From Oscillospiraceae bacterium (GTDB lineage Bacteria; Bacillota; Clostridia; Oscillospirales; Ruminococcaceae): DNA of 64,000 bases. The notes under the pieces are model-generated. The model was not told the DNA's origin. It saw nothing but the letters and a program-made list of their open reading frames with translations, and made no database searches. Location: the NCBI GenBank assembly GCA_017405465.1, contig JAFRAJ010000050.1:25199-89198 (forward strand). Direction: 5' to 3'. The first letter of the stretch is position 1; each line of letters opens with the position of its first letter. Below, one piece after another: positions 16,842-25,109 of the stretch. A program made the position numbers and the translations under genes.

Positions 16842-17520
16842 ACTTACATATAAAGCTCCCGGCGGACTGAGCATGACCACTCTCAAGGTCATAGCAGTTA
16901 TCAGCATGCTAATAGATCATATAGGAGCTGTGCTCTTCCCCAGAACATACTGGTTAAGGGGTATAGGCCGTCTTGCGATGCCGATCTTTTGCTTTGGCAT
17001 CTCAGAAGGTCTGCATTACTCTAAGGACAGGATGAAGTATCTGCTCAGGATGGGTCTGTGGTCTGTTATCAGTGAAGTTCCGTTCGACCTGGCATTCAAC
17101 GGAGGGCTTGAGTTCTATTCCCAGAACGTAATGCTGACATTCTTTTGTGCTATAGCAGGCATAATGGTATATGAATCCATCAAGGACCTGTCACCATCGA
17201 TCTTCATGACGATACTGGGAGCAGCAGGAGCGGCTGCTTTCGCATACGCCGCCAGATTTCTCAGGACTGACTACGGCGAGTTCGGAGTCCTTCTGGTCTA
17301 TGTCCTCTATTTCATGCGGCCTTACCCGACATACAGACTGCTGGCAGCTGCAGCTCTCGTCTGTATCTTCTACTGGATGGATCTGGAGATGGTATGTCTT
17401 CCAGCATTTCTGATCCTCAGCCGTTATAATGGAGAAAACGGCAGAGGTCTTAAGTATCTTTTCTATTTCTTCTATCCGTTTCATTTGGCAGTACTTGCAC
17501 TGATCGACAGGCTCATCTGA
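16825..17520 (+). CDS. TraX family membrane protein
   Basis: The 231-residue protein has about seven membrane helices. Its opening GLSMTTLKVIAVISMLIDHIG and the RGIGRLAMPIFCFGISEGL block are typical of TraX. TraX acetylates F-pilin in the F plasmid; chromosomal Bacillota copies are likely membrane acyltransferases of unknown substrate, and no pilin gene is nearby. The start lies inside the 3' end of cca with AGAGGAAAA upstream, so translation is coupled. Confidence 0.87.
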   Translation: MENSSELTYKAPGGLSMTTLKVIAVISMLIDHIGAVLFPRTYWLRGIGRLAMPIFCFGISEGLHYSKDRMKYLLRMGLWSVISEVPFDLAFNGGLEFYSQNVMLTFFCAIAGIMVYESIKDLSPSIFMTILGAAGAAAFAYAARFLRTDYGEFGVLLVYVLYFMRPYPTYRLLAAAALVCIFYWMDLEMVCLPAFLILSRYNGENGRGLKYLFYFFYPFHLAVLALIDRLI

Positions 17521-17585
17521 GCAACGTCAGTTTCAGTTTATCGTTCTGTGGATCCCAAAGTCCCTGATATAACAGGAGTTTTAAG

Positions 17586-18803
17586 ATGAGAAGTCTCAGA
17601 AGCGTATACAAGATCGGACACGGTCCTTCCAGTTCGCATACTGTCGGGCCGTATAACGCAGCTCTGCTCATACGTGACAGATATCCGGATGCCAGCCTTT
17701 ACGAAGTGACCCTTTACGGATCCCTGGCACTTACAGGTGAGGGTCATGGTACCGTCAAGGCTATCCGTGCCGTTCTTCCCGATGCGGAAGTACATTTCGA
17801 TACTGAAACGAAGGATCTGCCCTTCCCGAACACCATGCTCTTCCGTGTTTTTGATAAACGCGGATCCTATGTCAGCATAAGGATCTTTTCCGTAGGCGGA
17901 GGTACAATACGGGTAGAGGGAGAGCTGTCTCAGGATGAGGTGGACATTTATCCTCAGAGCAATTTCACGGAGATGCTTGATGAATGCCGCAGTAAAGACA
18001 TCAGTCTTATGGAGTTCATCAGACAATATGAAGAACCGGACCTCATGGATTATCTCAGACAGGTATGGACTGCCATGAAGAGCTGCGTTGAACGAGGTCT
18101 TGAGGAGGAAGGCGTCCTTCCCGGAGAGCTCCGTCTGACCAGAAAGGCCAAGCTCCTGCACACGATGAGATGCTATAACGAGAGCTCCGAAGTCACCATG
18201 AACAGGCTTATCGCCTCATATGCCTATGCTGTCAGCGAAGAGAACGCTGCAGAAGAGATAGTAGTCACCGCGCCGACATGCGGCAGCTGCGGAGTCATCC
18301 CTTCTGTCATGTACTATATGTATCACGATAAAGGATTCCCGGAAGAAGAGATCCTTGAGGCTCTTGCAGTCGCCGGCCTGATAGGAAACGTCATCCGCAC
18401 CAATGCAAGCATCTCTGGTGCAGAGTGCGGCTGTCAGGCAGAGATAGGAAGTGCATGCTCTATGGCCGCAGCAGGTCTTGCATATCTCTATGGACTCAAT
18501 TCATCTCAGATAGAATATGCCGCGGAAAATGCGATGGAACATCATCTGGGACTGACCTGCGATCCGGTATGCGGACTTGTGCAGATACCCTGTATAGAGC
18601 GCAACGCAGTCGCCGCGATGCGTGCGGTCAATGCTGTGGATATCTCACGTTTCCTTGCGGCGACGAGAAAGATATCATTTGATGATGTCATCGCCACTAT
18701 GTACCAGACAGGGAAAGACATGGACGTCAGATATAAAGAGACCTCACACGGAGGTCTTGCCGCAATGTACAGGACAAAGCAGACCGCATCATCCAATGAA
18801 TAA
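17586..18803 (+). CDS. sdaA: L-serine dehydratase, single-chain iron-sulfur type
   Basis: The 405-residue enzyme would convert L-serine to pyruvate and ammonia using an oxygen-labile [4Fe-4S] cluster. The beta domain is first (SVYKIGHGPSSSHTVGP near residue 5; LYGSLALTGEGHGT). The catalytic alpha domain follows, with APTCGSCGVIP, GAECGCQAEIGSACSMAAAG and CDPVCGLVQIPCIERN supplying the cluster cysteines. Many Bacillota encode the two parts as separate sdaAB and sdaAA genes; here they are fused. CAGGAG precedes the ATG. A terminator follows. Confidence 0.93.
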   Translation: MRSLRSVYKIGHGPSSSHTVGPYNAALLIRDRYPDASLYEVTLYGSLALTGEGHGTVKAIRAVLPDAEVHFDTETKDLPFPNTMLFRVFDKRGSYVSIRIFSVGGGTIRVEGELSQDEVDIYPQSNFTEMLDECRSKDISLMEFIRQYEEPDLMDYLRQVWTAMKSCVERGLEEEGVLPGELRLTRKAKLLHTMRCYNESSEVTMNRLIASYAYAVSEENAAEEIVVTAPTCGSCGVIPSVMYYMYHDKGFPEEEILEALAVAGLIGNVIRTNASISGAECGCQAEIGSACSMAAAGLAYLYGLNSSQIEYAAENAMEHHLGLTCDPVCGLVQIPCIERNAVAAMRAVNAVDISRFLAATRKISFDDVIATMYQTGKDMDVRYKETSHGGLAAMYRTKQTASSNE

Positions 18804-18825
18804 AACAGATAATGCCATTAATGAT

Positions 18826-18855
18826 AAAGCTCCGGCTGTGCCGGAGCTTTTGCTG
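18826..18855. terminator. Bidirectional terminator between sdaA and the CYTH gene
   Basis: AAAGCTCCGGC (18826-18836) pairs with GCCGGAGCTTT (18840-18850) around a three-base loop, flanked by T-rich tails. Confidence 0.9.
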
Positions 18856-18863
18856 TTTTATGA

Positions 18864-19370
18864 TCAGACAGGAAAATCATGATCGTATGCCAGACTGACG
18901 TTTTTATATCTTCCTTCCGAAGTCACTTCTCTTATGACCTTAAGGCATCCGGGGAGCTTTACTTCCTCATCCTCTGACATTACTTCGACTTCTGCGACTG
19001 CCCGGTCCTGCCAGAACGGATAGATATCCACTTCCACGGTATGTCCGTCATAAGGGATCATTATCCTTTCCTTACATACGGGGCTGCATCCACCTCTCTT
19101 CCTTTTGAGGAGTTCCTGATACTCGTCATCGGTGATCTCGATCTCGTCCTCCGTATGTGTCAGATCGGAAACTCTTCTCTTGACAGTATGGTAATAGATC
19201 ACTTCACCGTCTTCTTCCCATCTCCTGACTCTCTCAGTGCTTCCCTTTTCCGACTCCAGGTATGTCTGCTCAATGACTGCAGTTTTCACTCCTTCCATTG
19301 CCAGCAGTTCATCCCTGTCAGGGTATTCTATGAGATATTTGTGCTCTATCTCCAGGCCGTTCGTATTCAA
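18864..19370 (-). CDS. CYTH domain protein (triphosphate tunnel metalloenzyme)
   Basis: The 168-residue protein begins with LEIEHKYLI, the ExExK signature of the CYTH fold, and continues with alternating charged beta strands (RVRRW, TVKRR, EDEIEI, EVDIYPFWQDRAVAEVEV) that line a cation-filled tunnel. Members hydrolyse inorganic triphosphate or thiamine triphosphate; YgiF and NeuTTM are examples. The exact substrate is unknown. AGGAGG lies before the ATG. It follows the LUD gene by 12 bases, so the two are co-transcribed. Confidence 0.88.
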   Translation of the reverse strand: MNTNGLEIEHKYLIEYPDRDELLAMEGVKTAVIEQTYLESEKGSTERVRRWEEDGEVIYYHTVKRRVSDLTHTEDEIEITDDEYQELLKRKRGGCSPVCKERIMIPYDGHTVEVDIYPFWQDRAVAEVEVMSEDEEVKLPGCLKVIREVTSEGRYKNVSLAYDHDFPV

Positions 19371-19382
19371 GATATCCTCCTG

Positions 19383-19997
19383 TCAGATGCCGAGATCTTC
19401 ATTTACGAGTATCACCTTGATCCTGTTCGGGATCCTTGAGAAATTCAAAGTAACTGAGGTGCAGCAGCTCCTGCCCGGGACACGGCAGTCATGGCAGACA
19501 CCGTCTTCAGCACAAGGAGTCGCGAATCCTCTTCTTCTGCAGTTCTCACACGCGACCATCTTGACTCTCTGTCTCGCTTTGGCTTCATTTTCAACGAGCT
19601 TGTTGACCCCTGCTACGATTATTACGGAATCAGGTCCGTATATCATAGGTGCAACACGAGTGGAGGCGCCGTCTTCCTGGAATATCCTTCCGTCATAAGT
19701 GATCGCATTCGCAGAGAGCAGGAACGCATCCGCTGAGAACCGCTTTCTCATCGTCTCTTTGACCTGTTCCGGTGTGCTGCCCGCTTCAGGTTCGATAACA
19801 TCATAAGATTCTCTCAGCATTTCAGAAACTCCGGTCTCTCTCAGAGTCTCAGATCCGCCGGAAGCGACTGTGCTGCCTTCTTTGATCATGCTCTTAACAA
19901 GCGGTACGACTTCATCCTTAGACTCAACGAAATACGGGTCAAACTGCCTTTCTCTGAGATTGGTCATGGTCTTCTCGATTATCTGTTTATCCATCAT
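19383..19997 (-). CDS. LUD domain protein (LutC/YkgG family)
   Basis: The protein is 204 residues. It shows the LUD pattern: VASGGSETLRETGV, then FLLSANAITYDGRIFQEDG and MIYGPDSVIIVAGVNKLV, the usual nucleotide-like binding region. A cysteine-rich tail (CENCRRRGFATPC, CHDCRVPGRSCC) is common in the short LUD proteins of Clostridia and may bind metal. LutA and LutB partners for lactate use are absent nearby, so a role in lactate metabolism is not supported. Tandem ATGs at 19997 and 19994 both fit the AGGAGA site. Confidence 0.85.
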   Translation of the reverse strand: MMDKQIIEKTMTNLRERQFDPYFVESKDEVVPLVKSMIKEGSTVASGGSETLRETGVSEMLRESYDVIEPEAGSTPEQVKETMRKRFSADAFLLSANAITYDGRIFQEDGASTRVAPMIYGPDSVIIVAGVNKLVENEAKARQRVKMVACENCRRRGFATPCAEDGVCHDCRVPGRSCCTSVTLNFSRIPNRIKVILVNEDLGI

Positions 19998-20116
19998 GCA
20001 TATCTCCTTTTTTTTAATTATACATCTGACCGTGCACATCCTCACACTCCTCCCTGCAGTTGCTTATCATCTTTCAAAAAGTTATACTCAACACAATGGC
20101 CAAAGGAGGAAAACAG

Positions 20117-20764
20117 ATGTACAAACTTGCCATACTGGATCTGGACGGCACTATTCTGGACACTATAGGTGACCTTGACAGTGCTCTTAATCATACACTT
20201 GAGACATTCTCACTGCCCTGCATAACTACGGAAAAGACCAGATCGCTGGTGGGCAGAGGCCTCAGGAATCTGGTAAAGGATGCATCCGGGTCTACTGATG
20301 AAGACATGATCTCAAAAATGCACTCCGAGATGGTGTCCTACTATACTGCTCACAGTATGGAAAGGACCGTTCCGTACCCGCACATCCCCGAAGCACTTCA
20401 CTCGCTTAAGGAGTCAGGGGTGAGGCTGGCAGTGCTGTCTAACAAGAAAGATGAAGTCACTGTAGCCCTGTGTGAGCATTTCTTCCCCGGCATGTTCGAT
20501 CTGTGTCAGGGGGAAAAGGCAGGAGTGCCTATCAAACCGTCACCTGAATCAGTACTTTCTGTTATGGAGCGTCTGGGCTGCTCACCGGAAGATACGGTAT
20601 ATGTCGGAGACTCTGAAGTGGACATCACCACGGCTGCCAATGCCGGCATAGACAGTATCATAGTGACATGGGGGTTCAGAAAAAAGGAAGACCTCGAGAA
20701 GGCAGGAGCAAAAGTCCTTGCTGATGACGTGATCACTATGAAAGATCTGATACTGAACTGCTGA
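20117..20764 (+). CDS. HAD-IA phosphatase, phosphoglycolate phosphatase-like
   Basis: The 215-residue protein has the HAD nucleophile motif LDLDGTILDT near residue 7, a helical C1 cap starting GDLDSALNHTL, the serine motif AVLSNK, a lysine in KPSPESV, and the acid motif VGDSEVDITTAANAG. This is the Gph/PpaX branch, which removes phosphate from phosphoglycolate or pyrophosphate-like small substrates. AAAGGAGG lies upstream of the ATG at 20117. It is apparently a single-gene unit. Confidence 0.9.
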   Translation: MYKLAILDLDGTILDTIGDLDSALNHTLETFSLPCITTEKTRSLVGRGLRNLVKDASGSTDEDMISKMHSEMVSYYTAHSMERTVPYPHIPEALHSLKESGVRLAVLSNKKDEVTVALCEHFFPGMFDLCQGEKAGVPIKPSPESVLSVMERLGCSPEDTVYVGDSEVDITTAANAGIDSIIVTWGFRKKEDLEKAGAKVLADDVITMKDLILNC

Positions 20765-20847
20765 AAGCGTTTGCAATTAACAGTATTTTCTTATTTGCAT
20801 GTTATCGTGTTCCTGTAAGAGAAGAATAATATAACCCGAGGCTGTTC

Positions 20848-22128
20848 ATGCAGAAAAAATGGTACCGGCTGGATACAGCAGCTCTGATTTTCCCGGCCAT
20901 AAAACAGCATAACTGGAACAATGTCTTCCGCGTTTCTGCCGATCTTACAGAGGAGATCGATCCTTCTGTGCTGCAGACTGCGGTGATCAATCTTATGCCG
21001 CGGTTTCCATCATTTTATGTCAGGCTCCGAAGAGGTCTTTTCTGGAACTATCTGGAAGAGCTGGAGCACCCTCCCACAGTGAGAGAAGACTATGCATATC
21101 CGCTGACATTCATGGGATCCCGTGAGATGAGCAGCTGCTGTCTGCGGGTCCTTTACTACAAGAACAGGATCGCTGCCGAGTTCTTCCATTCCCTTTCTGA
21201 CGGAACAGGCGGCAGTATCTATCTTAGGACCCTCGCAGGAGAATACCTGAGGATAAAAAACGGCATTTCGATCGATTACGATGATGTGGTCCTGGATCCT
21301 TCTGACAGGCCGAAGGTCTACGAACTTGAAGACAGTTTCTCCAAGAACGCCGGAAAAGTTGCAGGAAGAGAACTCGGGCGAAGCGCTTACCGGCTAAGCG
21401 GTACTCCAGAACCCGGAGACTATAAACATCTCATCACAGCGGTCACTGATGCTGAACTTCTGCACGCAAAATCAAGAGAATACGGCGGTACTGTAACCGC
21501 TTTTCTTGCTGCGGTGATGCTGGAAACAGTCATCGAGATGCAGCAGGCAAAGGTACCGTCAGGAAGAGAAAGACCCGTGAGGATCACCATACCTGTCAAC
21601 ATGCGCAAGCTGTTCGGCAGCCGCACTCTCAGGAACTTCGTCCTGACGCTCAATCTGGGAGTTGACCCGCGCACCGGGCCATACACTCTCAAAGAGCTCG
21701 TCGGGATACTGACTAACCAGCTTGCTCTCAAGGCCACAAAGCAGAACATGGCGGCAGAGATCGCCTCAAATACCGGTCTGCAGAAGAACTTCCTGATAAG
21801 GATGATACCTCTCCCGCTGAAACAGTTCGCTATGAGGATAGGATACGCGTCATATGGTGAGCACCTTGGATGCATCAACATATCCAACTTGGGCGTCGTC
21901 GACTGTCCCAAGTCGGTAAAGGATCACTTAGGCCGGATAGAATTCATCATAGGTCCTCAGCAGTCCTACCCGAACAACTGCTCAGTGGTGACCTTCAAGG
22001 GAAAGACATATATCAACATGATTAGAAGGATAAAGGAATCGGAGCTTGAACGTATCTTCCTGTCCAAGCTGGTGAAGCTCGGGATCCCGATATCCGCCGA
22101 AAGCAATGATTCAGGAGGAGGCCTCTGA
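20848..22128 (+). CDS. Condensation-domain-like (alcohol acetyltransferase) protein
   Basis: The 426-residue protein has the BAHD/condensation-fold active site HxxxDG as HSLSDG in RIAAEFFHSLSDGTGG (about residue 114). A second half contains ITIPVNMRKLF and NISNLGVVDCP, matching the solvent-channel part of the fold. It resembles bacterial alcohol acetyltransferase-like proteins that are not part of peptide synthetases. It would transfer an acyl group to a hydroxyl or amine; the substrate is unknown. The downstream DUF6320 gene overlaps by one base (TGATG), so the two are coupled. Confidence 0.78.
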   Translation: MQKKWYRLDTAALIFPAIKQHNWNNVFRVSADLTEEIDPSVLQTAVINLMPRFPSFYVRLRRGLFWNYLEELEHPPTVREDYAYPLTFMGSREMSSCCLRVLYYKNRIAAEFFHSLSDGTGGSIYLRTLAGEYLRIKNGISIDYDDVVLDPSDRPKVYELEDSFSKNAGKVAGRELGRSAYRLSGTPEPGDYKHLITAVTDAELLHAKSREYGGTVTAFLAAVMLETVIEMQQAKVPSGRERPVRITIPVNMRKLFGSRTLRNFVLTLNLGVDPRTGPYTLKELVGILTNQLALKATKQNMAAEIASNTGLQKNFLIRMIPLPLKQFAMRIGYASYGEHLGCINISNLGVVDCPKSVKDHLGRIEFIIGPQQSYPNNCSVVTFKGKTYINMIRRIKESELERIFLSKLVKLGIPISAESNDSGGGL

Positions 22129-22814
22129 TGTACTGTGTGAAATGCGGAGTCAGCCTGCAGGACGGCGTGGAAAGATGTCCTCTGTGCGGAACTCCTGTAT
22201 GGAATCCCGATGAGCTCACGTTCGAATCAAGATACAATACGGGCATAGTCCCGGATAAGACTTCCGACACGAAACCAGCTGCGATATTCCTTACAGTGCT
22301 GACAGCTCTGGCTGCCATTGCGATGACTGTGATATGTCTCGGAATGTACGGAAGACTGAGCTGGGGAGATATCGTTTTGGCATCACTCCTGCTGTTCTTT
22401 ATAATATCAGTCCTTCCGCTCTGGTTCAGCGCACCGAATCCGATGATCTTTCTTCCTGTAGATCTAGCTGCAGTGGAGCTGTTCTTGTTGTTTATCTGCC
22501 TCAGGACAGGCGGCCACTGGTTCATGTCATTTGCTTTCCCGTGTGCCGGCATCCTGGGCATCATCGTAATAGCATCTACTGCTTTGCTGAAATATGTAAG
22601 GAAAGGCCGTTACTGCGTTCTGGGAGGAGCACAGATCGTACTTGCCGCGTTCTGCATACTGCTTGAATTCTTTCAGCACATCACATTCGACACCGGGATG
22701 TTCAGATGGTCGCTGTTCGCATCAGCGGGCCTTTTCGTGTCCGGCGCGTTCATGCTTTGTATGGGCTTGATCAGGCCCCTGCGTGAGTTCGTAGAGAAGG
22801 TGTTCTTTATCTGA
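22128..22814 (+). CDS. DUF6320-like zinc-ribbon membrane protein
   Basis: The 228-residue protein starts with a zinc ribbon, CVKCG...CPLCG (residues 3-24), followed by a linker and six hydrophobic helices from about residue 46. This ribbon-plus-membrane design, placed right after an acetyltransferase-like condensation protein, matches the DUF6320 family of Clostridia. It may anchor or partner the cytoplasmic acyltransferase; that is inference from the one-base overlap and recurring pairing. Confidence 0.75.
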   Translation: MYCVKCGVSLQDGVERCPLCGTPVWNPDELTFESRYNTGIVPDKTSDTKPAAIFLTVLTALAAIAMTVICLGMYGRLSWGDIVLASLLLFFIISVLPLWFSAPNPMIFLPVDLAAVELFLLFICLRTGGHWFMSFAFPCAGILGIIVIASTALLKYVRKGRYCVLGGAQIVLAAFCILLEFFQHITFDTGMFRWSLFASAGLFVSGAFMLCMGLIRPLREFVEKVFFI

Positions 22815-22868
22815 ATTTCTCTGCAAAAAGCAGATATAATTTAATCATCAAACTATAGAGGTATAACT

Positions 22869-24386
22869 ATGAAAAAAGCGCTAAGAAGAGTATCTCCGGA
22901 ATCTCACGGCATCTCTTCCGCCAGAACTGAACAGCTGCTCAGAGATCTACATTCTCTGGGCAATGAGGTGCATGGTTTTATCCTTGCAGTGGACGGAGAT
23001 GTCATCTGCGAATCATTCACAGCCCCTTATTCTCCGAACATTCCCCATTCATGCCACAGTCTCGGGAAGAGCTATACTGCCACAGCTGTAGGTCTTGCGG
23101 TGACTGAAGGTCTGGTGTCTGTAGAAGATCTTCTGGTAGATATCTTCTCGGATGAGATCAGAGAGATGGGAATAGACGTTAAGCCCGGAATGGAGAAAGT
23201 CAAGCTGAGAGATCTTCTCAGTATGTCGTCTGGCACAAAAGGCATGCCCCGCCTGGATGATACCTGGTTCGAGAACTTCCTCTCCAGTGAGATCGAACAT
23301 GAGCCCGGAACCACTTTCCTATACAACACCACCGGGGCTTCGCTTCTCGGTGCAGTAGTCGAAAAAGTCACCGGCAGGGATATGGTCACATATCTCAGAG
23401 AGCGTCTGTTCGGAGATCTGGGAATAGAAGATGAAGAGATAATCTGGCAGAAGTTTGCTGACGGACGCACAGCTGAACCTGGACTGTGCGCCACAACAGA
23501 GGCCAACCTGAGACTCGGCATGTTATATGCAGAAGGCGGAAAGGCTTTTGGGAAACAGGTCATAGATCCTGAATGGATGAGAGAAGCAACGAGCCTTCAG
23601 GTGGAGAACGGTCCGGTGCACGGAGCTGATAACTCATCTGCAGGTTACGGCTGGCAGCTATGGCTCAATACCACACCCGGTATGTTCCGGTTCGACGGGG
23701 GTCAGGGACAGCTTGCAATAATCTGGCCGGAGAAACATGCTGTTGCTGCGATACATCAGTCCGGACGCGATCCGGAAGGCTGCAACAACTGCATACTTGC
23801 CATTCAGCATTTCATGGAAGAGATCGCAGACGCTCCTCTCCCCGAAGATCCTGAAGCATACAAGTCACTGCTTGAGTACAGCTCTTCCAGGAGCATAGAA
23901 CCTCTTCCGGCATCTGCCATACCGGAAAGCGCTTACAGTCTTTTCGGCACATACGTGATGCAGGAGGGATCATTCGTTCCCTTCATCGAGGTAGCTCCCG
24001 GCAACAGAGACTTCTGGTACCTGTTCCATGACCGTTCAATCAGCCCCGAGACGGTCTCTATTGAGATCCGCCCGAAGAACAATGCCGTCATGCTCACTCT
24101 TAACCACGACAGAAACTTCCTGTTCGGGCTCGACGGAAGATGGACTATCCAGGATGTGGAGAATCCTCTTAAAGGCCTCACGCGCGTTGCATGCTGCGGA
24201 GAATTCCTGGAAGACGGCGCTCTGCATCTCATCTTCAAATGGCTCAACGGCTGGTCAGTATCAGATGTCATGATCCGCAAGGGCGATCGTCCCGGTGATC
24301 TGCTTCTTACGAACACCAAGGATATGCTCCACGAGTATCTGCCTCCGGTCGTACACGAGTGCAGAGCCAGAAAAGTCCGCTTATAA
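22869..24386 (+). CDS. Serine hydrolase of the beta-lactamase/class C PBP-like family
   Basis: The 505-residue protein keeps the catalytic SxxK box: S64 and K67 in CHSLGKSYTA. A tyrosine motif lies in FLYNTTGASLLGAVVEKVTG, and the third motif region reads FDGGQGQ. The N-terminal LRRVSPESHGISS is typical of the EstB-like serine hydrolases, and a C-terminal beta domain of about 160 residues follows. No signal peptide is seen, so it is more likely a cytoplasmic esterase or amidase than a resistance enzyme. AGAGG lies before the ATG. It may belong to the upstream acyltransferase/DUF6320 transcript (54-base gap). Confidence 0.85.
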   Translation: MKKALRRVSPESHGISSARTEQLLRDLHSLGNEVHGFILAVDGDVICESFTAPYSPNIPHSCHSLGKSYTATAVGLAVTEGLVSVEDLLVDIFSDEIREMGIDVKPGMEKVKLRDLLSMSSGTKGMPRLDDTWFENFLSSEIEHEPGTTFLYNTTGASLLGAVVEKVTGRDMVTYLRERLFGDLGIEDEEIIWQKFADGRTAEPGLCATTEANLRLGMLYAEGGKAFGKQVIDPEWMREATSLQVENGPVHGADNSSAGYGWQLWLNTTPGMFRFDGGQGQLAIIWPEKHAVAAIHQSGRDPEGCNNCILAIQHFMEEIADAPLPEDPEAYKSLLEYSSSRSIEPLPASAIPESAYSLFGTYVMQEGSFVPFIEVAPGNRDFWYLFHDRSISPETVSIEIRPKNNAVMLTLNHDRNFLFGLDGRWTIQDVENPLKGLTRVACCGEFLEDGALHLIFKWLNGWSVSDVMIRKGDRPGDLLLTNTKDMLHEYLPPVVHECRARKVRL

Positions 24387-24403
24387 ACAAGACATAAAAG
24401 CTG

Positions 24404-24440
24404 CAAGGCCAGAAGCGTTTGCTTCTGGCCTTGTACTATT
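24404..24440. terminator. Hairpin terminator between convergent genes
   Basis: CAAGGCCAGAAGC (24404-24416) pairs perfectly with GCTTCTGGCCTTG (24421-24433) around GTTT. The T tails on both sides are modest. Confidence 0.8.
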
Positions 24441-24452
24441 ATTGCTGAAATA

Positions 24453-25109
24453 TCAGATCACGGGATCTTCTATCGAGAGAATCTCGTATTCGCCATTCTC
24501 GTATTTGACAGTAACTACACCGCCGTTATTGACATAGACTTTGTCTCCGTTGACCTTATCAAGTATCGGTGTGATAAGTCCCATGCATGCGCCTGAGCTT
24601 ACGATCAGCACGTTTCCGCCTCCGGCTTCTTCTGTCTCTCTGGCTATACGGTCAATAGAGTTCATCATGCGGGTCTGCAGTTTTTCACAGGTCTCCGCTT
24701 TACCCGTCTCATCTGTCGATGCCATCACATCAGCAAACACCATATTGCCGACCATCTTGCGGTACTCTCTGTAGTCATATACTCCGGTAGCCTTTCCGAT
24801 GCCTTCGTTGAGAAGTGTATAGCTCTGGCCGTCGTACTTTCCGTAACTGAGTTCCATCAGTCCGTTGTCTATACTGATCTCAGGAACACTGCCGGTCCTG
24901 TTCTGGTCAAGAATGAGCTGTGCAGTCTCTCCCTGCCTCGGAAGCTTGCTGACCCAGCATGAATCAAAATGAACGTCGGCAAGCATCTTCCCGTCAGCAA
25001 CAGCCTGCGCGATACCTTTCTCTGTGAGCGGACTGTTTGCCCATCCCTGGATCACACGGATCAGATTGTTCACGGTCTCGCCGTGTCTTACTATATAAAG
25101 ATTAACCAT
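24453..25109 (-). CDS. Histidine phosphatase (phosphoglycerate mutase-like)
   Basis: The 218-residue protein opens with LYIVRHGETVNN, the catalytic RHGE motif whose histidine is phosphorylated, and continues with QGWANSPLTEKG, typical of the cofactor-dependent mutase/phosphatase branch. The second catalytic histidine would lie in the later strand VLIVSSGACMGLI, where a glycine-alanine stands instead of the usual SHG; this is unusual for an active enzyme. The gene overlaps the 3' end of the AnSME gene by eight bases and ends the operon. Confidence 0.8.
   Translation of the reverse strand: MVNLYIVRHGETVNNLIRVIQGWANSPLTEKGIAQAVADGKMLADVHFDSCWVSKLPRQGETAQLILDQNRTGSVPEISIDNGLMELSYGKYDGQSYTLLNEGIGKATGVYDYREYRKMVGNMVFADVMASTDETGKAETCEKLQTRMMNSIDRIARETEEAGGGNVLIVSSGACMGLITPILDKVNGDKVYVNNGGVVTVKYENGEYEILSIEDPVI

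Noticed and set aside
14056..24386. Beta-lactam resistance genes
   Set aside because: The two beta-lactamase-like proteins lack signal peptides; one lacks catalytic residues and the other resembles esterases. Resistance is not supported.
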